A stretch of 64,000 nucleotides of DNA from Typhlomys cinereus (taxonomy: Eukaryota; Chordata; Mammalia; Rodentia; Platacanthomyidae): positions 674,178 to 738,177 of the forward strand of contig JALPQD010000623.1 in NCBI GenBank assembly GCA_023101885.1, written 5' to 3'. Position numbers and translations under genes: made by a program. Every line of letters begins with the position of its first letter. The stretch's first letter is position 1. The notes below the pieces were generated by a model. It was given only the letters and a program-made list of their open reading frames with translations, did no database searches and was not told the DNA's origin. This document shows positions 24,662-35,700 of the stretch, piece after piece.

Positions 24662-25952
24662 AGGTTCTGTTGTCACAGTGAGTTTATTGTCTCAAACTGA
24701 GGCTGTGATGTCACTGTGAGGCTATGATGTTACCATTAGGCTGTGTTGGCATAGTGTGGCTGTGATGTCACAGTGAGGTTATGATATTAGTTGTGACTCT
24801 CACAGGAAGACTATGTCATTGGTGAGGCTGTATTGTCACTGGTGAGGCTCTAATGTCACAGTAAGTTTATTGTGTCAAAATAAGGCTGCAATGTCACAGG
24901 GAGGCTATGATATCAGGTGAAGCTTTATGTCACAGTGATGCTTTGAAGGCACGGTATGGCTGTGATGTCAGGCTGGTTATATGAGATGTCATTGCTTCAC
25001 AGGCAGGGTGTCATTGGTGAGGTTGTATTGTCCCTGGTGTGGGTCCAATGTCACAGAGAGTTTGTTGGGTCAAACTGAGGCTGCAATGTCACAGTGAGGC
25101 TATGATGTCAGAGGAGAAGCTGTTATGTCACTGTGAGGCTGTGACATTAATGTCGGGTTGTGATATCACAGTGAGACTGCAATATCAGTAGTGATAGATT
25201 ATGACATCACAGTTCAGCTGAGGTTTCGGTGGTTATGATGGGTGGCAGGATTGAGGCTGATGTCAATGATAATGCTGACACATCACAATGAGGCTGGGAT
25301 GTTACTGGGGTAACTCTGATGCCACAGCAAGGCTGTGGTGTCACTCTTTAGGCTGTCATGAGACCGTGAGCCTGAGATGTCAGTGATGAGGCTGTGGTGT
25401 TATAGCGAGCCTAGGCAGGATGTCCATGGTGTCACTGATACTATGATTTCAGAGGTTAGTTTGTTATGTCACAGTGAGTCTGTGATGACACAGTGAAGTT
25501 GTGGGGCCAGAGGTTAGTTAGGCTGGGATTTTAGAAGTGAGACTGATATGAGAGATGCTGCTGAGATGTCACATTGGCAATGTGATATAACTGGTGAGCC
25601 TGTGATGCAACAGTGAGGTTATGATGTTACCATGAGGCTGTGATGTCACTGGTTAGGCTGTAATATCACAGTGAATCTGTCATATCAGTGGTGGGCTGTG
25701 ATGCCCACAGTAGGACTGTGATGTATAGGTAATGCTTGGATTTTCCAGTGAGCGGTTACGATTGTCAATGGTGACGGCCATGGAGTCACACTGAGACTGT
25801 GATAATTAGAGGAGAGTCTGTTGATGTCCAATAGAGCCCATCATATCAGTGGTGATGATGCTGTTTGTGATGTTTACAATGAGGCTGTGCTGGCACATGT
25901 GGCTGATGATGTCACAGTGAGGTTGTGATGTCACAGTGAGGTTTTGATGGCA
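24662..25952 (-). repeat. 19-bp complex satellite, inverted segment A (left part)
   Basis: Units read TGATGTCACAGTGAGGCTG on the + strand, the reverse complement of block 4. The landmark ACTATGTCATTGGTGAGGCTG lies near 24808. No gene is seen. Confidence 0.94.
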
Positions 25953-25957
25953 GTAGT
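25953..25957. repeat. Target-site duplication, left copy (solo LTR)
   Basis: GTAGT precedes the LTR and recurs at 26495-26499. Confidence 0.7.
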
Positions 25958-26494
25958 TGCTGGGGTGATTCTCCCAGGCTCCAAGCCATCGGGGCAGAGA
26001 AGGGTGAACGTGCTGCAGGCCCTTTACCCCCACCCAAATCCAGGGGACTCCGGACACAGCAGGGAGTCTGTCAAGGTGAGACTCCAATCACTCACTAATT
26101 CACTCACTCAAACACACATGCTCCGAGCTGGGAGTAACGAATATAAGTAAAGCCTGACCACGCACAACCTATGCCTCATGCCCTCCAGAGGACTGGCAAC
26201 GGACGGGGAGTTTGGCAGAGCAAGATCTCAGTTTTACTGCGGGGTAAAAATCAGCTTACATAGACAAGAATCAAAGTGCGCAAAACAGGCCATCCAATTA
26301 CTGAATGGCCAGTACAGCACACAGCTTTATAGGTCCAAACTTACAACATACTATCTATGTTGCTCCCATAAGCCAATTAGGGCTCTCTGAAATGTGATCA
26401 GGGTACTAGCTCCCATTGCCATCTTTGGCCCCATGTGCTAAGCCATGCTCTGCTCACTTCCCTCCCAGACTGTTATCGCTGGGCAGGCCCAACA
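25958..26494 (-). mobile_element. Solo LTR of a non-ERV-L (possibly class II) retrovirus
   Basis: A 537-bp non-satellite island. In minus sense it starts TGTTGGGCCTGCC and ends CACCCCAGCA, so it has TG...CA ends. It contains a TATA-like CCTATAAAGC (26324-26333) and downstream an AGTAAA that might serve as a poly(A) signal (near 26232-26238). Five-base flanking repeats (GTAGT) are present. The TGTTGGG start recalls rodent IAP-type class II LTRs, but the family is not certain, since class II elements usually duplicate six bases. No internal retroviral sequence remains, as expected after LTR-LTR recombination. Frames at 25806-26087, 25944-26150 and 26178-26390 run across it and are not genes. 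Confidence 0.72.
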
Positions 26495-26499
26495 GTAGT
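26495..26499. repeat. Target-site duplication, right copy (solo LTR)
   Basis: GTAGT, identical to 25953-25957. Satellite text continues directly (GACTGTGCTTTCACAG). Confidence 0.7.
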
Positions 26500-26700
26500 G
26501 ACTGTGCTTTCACAGACAGACTATGTCATTGGTGAGGCTGTATTGTCCCTGGTGTGGGTCCAATGTCACAGAGAGTTTGTTGTGTCAAACTGAGGCTGCA
26601 ATGTCACAGTGAGGCTATGATATCAGAGGTGAAGCTTTATGTCACAGTGATGATTTCATGGCATGGTATGGCTGTGATGTCACAATGAGGCTGTGATGTC
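26500..26700 (-). repeat. 19-bp complex satellite, inverted segment A (right part)
   Basis: Continuation of the inverted array after the solo LTR, ending ...GAGGCTGTGATGTC at the second switch. Confidence 0.92.
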
Positions 26701-28370
26701 CATAACCTCACTGTGGCATCACAGCCTCACCAGTTATATTGCATCATCAGTGCGACATCTCAACCTCATCTCTTACATGTCTCAGTTCTGAAATTACAGC
26801 CTAACTGCTAGTCTCACAGTCGCACTGACATCACAGCCTCACTGTGACATTACAGCCTTAGTGTGACATCACAGCCTCACAGTGACATCACAGCCTCATG
26901 GTGGTATCTCAGCCTCACAGAGACCTCACAGCCTCTTCTCTGACATACAGCCTCAGTGTGTCTGCACAGTCTCACCATTCAAGTCACTGTAAAATCCAAA
27001 CATTATCTCTGATGTCACAACCTCACTGACATCTTATAGAAGCAGCCCTGACATCAGAGCCTCACTGCTACATCACAGCCTCACAGTGACCTCACAACCT
27101 GCCCATTGACACCACAGGCTCACCTGTTTTATCATAGCCTCATTGTGACATCAGCTTCCCCTCGATCTCACAATCTCACTGTGACATTTCAACCTGACAG
27201 TGCCACCACAGGCTCACTGTGACATCACAAACTCACTGTGATAAATGCCTTGCCGCTGACATAATAGCCTCATGGTGACATCATATTCACACCACTGACA
27301 TAGCCTCAATGTGATATCACAGCCTTAATGTGACATCACAGAACCAACACTGACATCATAGCCTCACTGTGACATCAGCCTTGCCACCAACACCACAGCC
27401 TAACTGTGATCTTTCAGCCTCCCCCTTGATGTTATCAACTCCCTCTGACACCTGTTACATCATAGCCTCATTGAGACATCAGTCTTGCCACTGACATCAC
27501 AGCCTGAAGGTGCCATCACATCTTCAAGAGTGCTATCACCTCACGGTGACATGACAGCCCACAGTAACATAAAATCCTCACAGTGACATCACAGCCTCAC
27601 TGTGACATCACAGCATCATCACTGACATCATAGCCTCACTGTGACATCAGCCTTGCCACTGACATCAAAGTACTACTGTGATATCACAGCCTCCACCATT
27701 ATATCACTAATTCTCTGTTACATCACGGTCTCACAGTGTCACCACAGCCACACAGTGACATCAAAGTCTCACAGTGGCATCACAGACTCAACAGTGACAT
27801 GCCAGCCTCACTGTGACATCATACTCTCATCACTCACATCACTCACATCACTCTCATTCTGATATCACAGCCTAACCACTGAAATCACATCCTCACTGTC
27901 ATGTCATAGACTTGCTCCACTGACATCACAGCCTCACCGTGATATCACAGCCTCACCTCTGAGGTAATAGCCTCACTGTAACATAACATCTACACTATGA
28001 CATCACAGGCTCACCTTTGAAATCATTGCCCAACTGTGATATCACAACACCGACTTTGATGTTATAGCCTCACTCTTTCATCACAGCCTCTTTATGACAT
28101 CACAGGCTCACCTCTGAAATCTTAGACTAAGTGTGACATCACACCCTCATCATTAATATCCTTCCTAGCCTCACTATGGCACCACAGCCTCACAATTTAC
28201 CTCACTGGCTCACTGGGACATCACAGTGTCACTATTGACATCACAAACTCTGTTACATCAGAACTTCCCCAGTGACTCACAACCTCACAGTGAGACCACA
28301 GCCTCATTGTCACATCACAGTCATATCGTGCAACCATAGGATCTGTGACATAAGAATTCATAGCCTTACT
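26701..28370 (+). repeat. 19-bp complex satellite, + orientation, block 5
   Basis: The array reads in + orientation again from CATAACCTCACTGTGGCATC. It ends near 28370, where TAGCCTTACT meets ATGAGGACACAGTGTGG. The frame at 27641-27862 is a repeat translation. Confidence 0.93.
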
Positions 28371-31300
28371 ATGAGGACACAGTGTGGCTATGATGTCACA
28401 GTGAGGCTGTTATGACACAGTGAGGGTATGATGTCAACATGAGGCTATGATGACACTGGTAAGGCTGTAATAACACAGTTAGCCAGTCATATCACGGTGA
28501 GCTTGTCATATCAGTCATGAGACTGTGATGTCACAGTGAGGCTGTGCTGATACAGATTGGCTGTAATGTAACAGTGAGGTTGTGATGTCATCAGTTCCTG
28601 TGCTATCACAGGGAGACTATGTGATTGGTGAGGCTGTATTGTCACTGGTGAGACTCTAATGTCACAGTGAGATTATTGTGTCAAACTGAGGCTGAGATGT
28701 CATGGTAAGGCTATGATGTCAGAGGTGAAGCTTTATATCACAGGGATACTTTGATGGCACAGTATGGCTGTGATGTCACAATGAGGCTATAATTTACTGT
28801 AGGTTGTGATGTCACAGTGAGGTTGTGATGTCAATAGTGACACTGTGGTGTCATAGGAAGTCTGTCATGTTGAAGTGAGTCTGTGAGATCAGTTGTGAAC
28901 CTGTTGTGCCATAGTGACACTAGGAAGGATGTCAGTAATGAAGGTGTGATGTCACATTGAGGCTATGATTTCAGAGGTTAGCCTGTGATGTCATAGTGAG
29001 GCTGTGATGAAACAGTAAGGCTATAATGTCAGAGCTGATGCTGTGATGTCACAGTTGTTCAATGATTTGAGAGGTGAGCCTATGATTTCATCGTGAGGCT
29101 GTCATTTAACAGTGAGTCTATAACCTCAGAGGAGAGGCTGTGAGGTCATTGTGAGACTGTGTTGTCACCAGTGATGCCATGATATCACAGAGTCTGAGAT
29201 GTCAGAAATGAGGCAATTATGCCACAGCAAGGCTGTGATATCACTGTGAAGCTGTGATATTACTATGAGGCTGTGCCATCACAGAGAGGTTGTGATGTCA
29301 CAGTGAGGAGGTGAGGTCACAGAGGAAGATGTGATACAATGGCAAGGCTGATTTCACCATGAGGCTGTGTAACAGGTGAGTCTATGATGTAACAGGTTAG
29401 TGTGCAAGTGTCACATTGAGGCTGTGAGGTCACTGTGAGGCTATGATATAACTGGTAGCCTGTCATATCCGTGATGAGGCTATGATGTCACAGTGAGGCT
29501 ATGATGTCAGAGGTGAATGTTTGCTCGGTATGGATGTATTGTCACTCTGATATTGTGATGTCACTGGGGAAGTTGTGATATTACAGTGAGTTTGTGATTT
29601 CACAGTGAGGCTGTTAGGACACAGTGTGGCTATGATGTCACAGTGAGACTGTGATGATACAGTGATGTTGTGATGTCACTGGAGAGGTTTGGATTGCACT
29701 GTGAGGCTGTGATGGTGGTGAGGCTGATGTCACTGCTAGGTTGTGATGTCACTGGTGAAGGTGTGATGTCACAATGAGGCTGGAATGTCAGTGGTGAGAA
29801 ACATGTCATAGTGAGTCTATGATGTCACTGGTGAGGCTGTGATATCAGAGTTGATCTTATTATATGACAGTGACCCTGTTTAGGCTGTGATGTCAAAGGC
29901 TGGGTTGTCTCTGGTGTGGCAGTGATGTCAGTGTTCTGACTAATGTCAGTGGCAATGATCATGTCATAAGTAAGGTTGTGCTGTCACTGGTGAGGTCGTG
30001 ATATCACACTGAGTCTGTATGTCACTGAAGTTTTATGTCATTGTGGGCTGTCATGTCACCGTGATATCACTCTGGAAACTGTGGTCACAGTGAGGTTGTG
30101 ATGACAGTGGCAAGACTGATGTTACAATGAGGCTATGATGTAACAGGTATGTCTATGGTGTCAATGGGCAGGCTGTGAATTCCCTGTGAGACTGTGGTGT
30201 CGCATTGAGGCTCTGGTGTCAGGGATGATCTATGAGATGTCACTGAAGCTGTAATGTCACGGCTGATGCTTGGATTTCACAGTGAGTTTAGGAGGTCAGT
30301 GGTGCAATCACACTGAGTCTGTGATGTCAGAAGTGAGGCTGATGTCAGTGATGAGGTTTAGATGTCACACTGAGGCTGGGATGTTTCTGATGAGGCTGTG
30401 ATGCCAGAGTGAGGCTGTGGTGTCACTCATGGGGATATCATCTGACTGTGAGCCTGAGATGTCAGTGATAAAGCTGTAGTGTCATAGCAAGGCTAGGCAG
30501 GATGTCCGTGATGTCACTGATATTATGATTTCAGAGGTTAGCCTGTTATGTCATAGAGAGGCTGTGATATCAAAGGTGAGGGTGTGATTTCACAGTGAGG
30601 CTGTGATTTCAGAAATGAGGCTATAATGAAACAGTGAGGCTGTGATATCTCTGTGAAGCTGTGATATCACTATGAGACTGACATCACAGAGAGTGCAATG
30701 TCACAGTGAGGATGTGAGGTCACTGTGGAAGATGTGATGTCAGTGGCAAGGCTGATTTCACCATGAGGCTATGATGTAACAGGTTAGACTGTGTGGTGAC
30801 AATGAGTCTGTGGGGTCACTGTGAGGCTGTGATATTTGTGGGAAGATTGATGTCACAATGAAGCAGTGATGTAACATGTAAGGCTGTGGTGTCACTGTTT
30901 ATGGTATCAAAGGCTATGATGTCACTACTGAGTCTGTCACGCCACTGTGAGCCTGAGCTATCTATATTGAGACTGTGGTGTCATAGTAAGGCTAGGTAGG
31001 ATACCAGTGGTTAGGCTGTGAGATCACCGTGAAGTTGTGATGTCACAGTGCAGCTGTGAGGTCAGTGCTTAGGCTGTGATTTCAGAAGTGAGATTCATGT
31101 GAGAGATAAGGCTGAGATATGTTATTGACAATGTGATATAACTGGTGAGGCTATGATGCCACAATGAGGTTATGATGTCACCATGAGGTTGTGGTGTCAC
31201 TGGTGAGGCTGTAATATAGCAGTGAACATCTCATATCAGTAGTGAGGTTGCAATGTTCCAGTGAGGCTGTGCCAGCTCACTGTGGCTGTGATGTCACAGT

Positions 31301-32213
31301 GAATTTATTGCGCTAAACTGAGGCAGTGATGCCATGGTATGGCTATGATGCCAGAGGTGAATGTTTACATGACAGTGATACTTTGATGGCATGGTATGGT
31401 TGTGATATCACTGTGAGGTTGAGATGTCACTGGGGAAATTGTGAAATAACAGTGAGGTTGTGATGTCAATAGTGACACTGTGGTGTCACAGGGAGGCTGT
31501 CATGTGTCAGTAGTAAGGCTATGATGTCATAGTGAGGCTAGGTAGGATGTCAGTAATGAGGGTGTGATCTCACATTGAGGCTATGATTTCAGAGGTGAGC
31601 CTGGATGCCATAGTGAGGCTGTGATGAGACAGTGAGGTTATAATATGAGAGTTGATGCTGTGATATCACAGTTTGGCAATGAGGTGAGCATGTGATGTCA
31701 TAGTGGAGCTGTCATGTCACAGTAAGGATAGAACCTCAGAGGTTATGTTGTGATGTCACAAAGAGACAGTGTTGTCACCTGTGATACCGTGATACCACAG
31801 TGAGGCTGTGAAGTCAGTGGAGCGAGACTATGACATCACAGTGAGGATGTGATTTCAGTGGTTAGGCTGAAGTATCAGAAAGAGGTTGATTTGAGTGATG
31901 AGAGTATGATGTCACAGTGAGGCTGGCATGTCACTGGTGAGGCTGTGATGCCACCGTGGGGCTTTGATGTAACTGTCTGGCTGTGGTGTCATCATGAGCC
32001 CGTGATGTCACAGGGAGTTGGTGATGTCATGGTGGAGGCTGTGAGGTCACAGAAAGACTGTGATGTCAGTGGCCAGGTTGATGTCACAGTGAGGTTATGA
32101 CATCAGTGGTGATGTTGTGATGTCACATTGAGGCTGTGATGTCACAATGAGGCTGTCAGAAGTTTGTATGTGATGTCACCATGAGGCTATTATGTCAGTG
32201 GCAAGGCTGATGT
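28371..32213 (-). repeat. 19-bp complex satellite, - orientation, block 6
   Basis: Start of the long inverted array. Landmarks include CTATCACAGGGAGACTATG near 28613 and GTTCTGACTAATGTCAGTGG near 29933. No gene is seen. Confidence 0.95.
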
Positions 32214-32218
32214 CACAG
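32214..32218. repeat. Target-site duplication, left copy (ERV-L solo LTR)
   Basis: CACAG, repeated at 32715-32719. The motif is common in the satellite, so some chance of coincidence remains, but it abuts both LTR ends exactly. Confidence 0.75.
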
Positions 32219-32714
32219 TGTATTAGTTAGGTTATCTAGAGATGCAGAATAGACACAATGACTATAATATAGGGAATGTATTGAGTCAGCTTCTAGTATG
32301 GCCGAGGTAGTCCAACAATGCCTGCCAGTAGCTGAGGTAGTCCAACGATGGCTGCCGGTAGCATTCAGTTCAGTAATCAAGTGGGTGATGGCTGAATGCT
32401 GGAGAATTCCTAGAGTCTTTAGTTGAGCCAACAATGACTTGGTGAGTTGGAAGGTTAGAGGGTCTAAGAAACAGGCGGCTGGAAGGAAGAGCAATTCCTA
32501 GCACAGCTGCAATAAGGCATCTCTTCTCTTTAGTGGGTTCTTTTTATATGTTGCAGCACTGTGAGAATCCTATGAAAGCTTTGGAGGTTCTCATAGGATC
32601 TAGGGCAGGTACAATCCTATTAAGTGGTCTCAGTTGATCCTTTCCAGAGGTGGTCTCAGCCCATCTTAGTTAATACCAAGAGTGTCAAATTGACACCCAT
32701 GCTTAACTATCACA
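32219..32714 (-). mobile_element. ERV-L-type solo LTR
   Basis: Also 496 bp and in the same orientation as the provirus LTRs, with the same ends (TGTATTAG...AACTATCACA on the + strand) and long matching stretches. It differs by lacking the (TA)n tract, by an extra stretch around 32400-32470, and by many substitutions. The TATA-like TATAAAAAG is kept (32540-32548), but the AATAAA at the place used in the provirus has decayed to AATACA. The lack of internal sequence shows it is a recombined solo LTR. It appears to be an older or sister subfamily copy. The frame at 32213-32494 lies inside it and is not a gene. Confidence 0.92.
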
Positions 32715-32719
32715 CACAG
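32715..32719. repeat. Target-site duplication, right copy (ERV-L solo LTR)
   Basis: CACAG, identical to 32214-32218. Confidence 0.75.
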
Positions 32720-35700
32720 TGAGTTTGTGGTGTCACAGTGAGGCTGTGATGGCACTGTCAGGTTGTAATGTCACAATGAGGCCGTGAGGACAGTATGGCT
32801 ATGACACCACAGTAAGACTCTGATGACACAGTGATATGATGTCACTGTAGAGGTTTCGATATCACAGTGAGGCTGTGCTGTTAGGGGTGAGGCTGATGTC
32901 AAAATGAGGCTGTGATGTCATTAGTGAAGGTGTGATGTCGCAATAAGGCTGGAATGTCCATGGTGAGAAAGATGCCATAGTGAGTCTATGATATCACTGG
33001 TGAGGTTATGATGTCAGCGGTGAACTTATTATATTACAGTGACACAGTCACTGGCTGTGGTGTTTGGCTGTGACACCAATCTTCCCACAGATATCACAGC
33101 TTGTGAGCATCTCATATAAGTGGTGAGGTTGTAATGTAACAGGTTAGGCTCTGATGTCACGGTGAGGCTGTGATATCACAGTGTCTCTGTGAGGTCAGTG
33201 GTTAGGCTGTGATGTCAGAAGAGAGGCTGACGTTAGTGATGAGGCTGAGATGTCATAGTGAGACAGGAGTGTTATTGGTGAGGCTGTGATGCCAGAGCGA
33301 GGCTGTGTTGTCACTGGTGAGGTTGTCATATGACTATGAGCCTGAGATGTCAGTAATTAGGCTGTGATGTCACAGCAAGGCTGGGAAGGATGTCCGTGGT
33401 GTCACTGATGCTGTAATTTCAGTGGTTAGCTTGTTATATCACAGTGAGGCTGTGATGTCATAGGTGAGGCTGTGATGCCACAGTGAGTTTATGCTGTCAC
33501 CATGAGGCTGTGATGTCAAAGGCTGTGTTGTTAATGGTGTGGCAGTGATGTCAGTGCTCTGACTAATGTCTATGGCATTGCTGATGTCACAGGTGAGGCT
33601 GTGCTGTCACTGGTGAGGCTGTGATGTAACCATGAGGCTATGATATGACTGTGAAGGATGGATGTCACTGTGGGCTTTCATGTCACCATGAGATGATATC
33701 ACTCTGGAAACTGTGATGTCACAGTGAGGCTGTGATGTCAGTGGCAAGACTGATGTCACAATGAATGTATGATGTAAAATGTGAGCCTGTGGTGTCAGTG
33801 GGCAGGCTGTAAAGTCCCTGTGAGGCTGTGATGTAGCAGTGAGGCTCTGATGTCAGGGCTGATTCTATGAGATGCCAGTGAGACTGTGACATCAGGGGTG
33901 ATGCTTTGATTTCACAGTGATTTCATCAGTGGTGAGGCTGTGCAGGCACACTGAGGCTGTGATGTCAGAGGAGAGGCTGTGATGTCACTGTGAGGCAGTG
34001 ATGTTACCATGAGTTTGTGAAATTACAGTGAGGCTGAGATACCAGTGGTGATAGACTATAATATCAGAGTTTGGCTATGATTTCAGTGGTTAGGCTGTGA
34101 TGTCAGAAGTGAGGATTATGTCAGTGATGAAGCTGAGATGTTACAATGAGGCTCAGATGTTACTGGTGAGGCTGAGATTTCACAGAGGGGCTTTGGTGGG
34201 ACTGTTGAGGCTGTCACGTGACTGAGAGCCTGAGATGTCAGTGGTGAGGTTGTGGTGTCATAGAAAAGCTAGGCAGGATGTCCGTGGTGTCACTGATGCT
34301 ATGATTTCAGTGGTTAGCTTATGTTATAGTGAGTCTGTGATGTCACAGGTGAGGCTGTGATGCTACAATGAGTTTATGCCGTCACCATGATGCTGTGGTG
34401 TATCTGTGGAAGCTGTAATATCATGGTGAGTCTGTACTATCAGTGGTGTGGCTGCTATGTCACAGTGAGGCTCTCCTGGCACTGTGTGGCTGTGATATCA
34501 CAGTGAACTTATGATATCATGGTGAGGTTGTGATCTCAATAGTGACTGTGCTTTCACAGGGAGACTATGTCATTGGTAAGGCTGTATTTTCAATGGTGAG
34601 GCTCTAATGTCACAGTGAGTTTATTGTGTCTAACTGATGCTGTTATGTCACAGTGAGGCTATGATTTCAGAGGTGAAACTTTATGCCACAGTGATGTTTT
34701 GATGGTACGGTATGTCTGTGATGTCACTTTGAGGTTCTGATGTCCCTGGAGATGTGTGATGTCACAGTGAGATTGTGATATAAATAGTGACATTGTGGTG
34801 TCACAGGGAGGCTGTGATGTTTCCATGAGCCTGTGAACTCAGTTGTGAACCTGTGGTGCCATAGTGACACTAGGAAGGATGTCAGAGATGAAGGTGTGAT
34901 GTCGCAATGAGACTTTGATTTCAGAGGTAAGCCTGTGATGCCATAGTGAGGTTGTGATGAAAGAGTGAGGCTATATCATCGGAATTGTTGCTGTGATGTC
35001 ACATGTGGGCAATGATTTCAGAAGTGAGCCTCTGATGTAAGAAAGATGCCATCATGTCACAGTGATGCTGTAAACACAGTGGTGAGGCTGTGATGTCACA
35101 GCGAAGCTGTGTTTTCACCAGTGATGCCATGATATATCAGTAGGACTATGATGTCAGAGTGAAGCCTTATGCCACAGTGATGCTTTGATGGCAACGTAAG
35201 ACTTTGATGTTACAATGAGGCTGTAATATCATTGTAAGTTTGTGGTGTAACTGGGGAAGTGGTGATGTCACAGTGAGGTTGTGATGTTTCAGTGAGCCTG
35301 TGAGGTCAGTGGTGAGCCTGTGGTGTCATAATGAGGCTAAGTTAGAGGTCAGTGATGAGGGTGTGATGTTGCATTGAGGCTATGATTTCAGATGTTAGCC
35401 ATGTCATAGTAAGGTTGTGATGAAACAGTGAAGTTATAAGCTCAGAGTCGATGCTGTGATCTCACAGTTGGGCAATGATTTCAGAGGTGAGCCTGTGATA
35501 TCTTAGTGAGACTGTTATGTCACAGTGAGACTATAACCTCAGAGGTGAGGCTGTGATGTCACTGTGAGGCTGTGATGTCAGTGGAGCGAGACTATAACCT
35601 CAGAGTGAGGATGTGATTTCAGTGGTTAGAGCGTGATGTAAGAATGAGGCTGATGTTAGTGATCAGGGTATGATGTCACAGTGAGGTATATCCCTGGTGA

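Noticed and set aside
25806..26390. Short frames across the solo LTR
   Set aside because: They cross the LTR-satellite boundaries and show no protein features.
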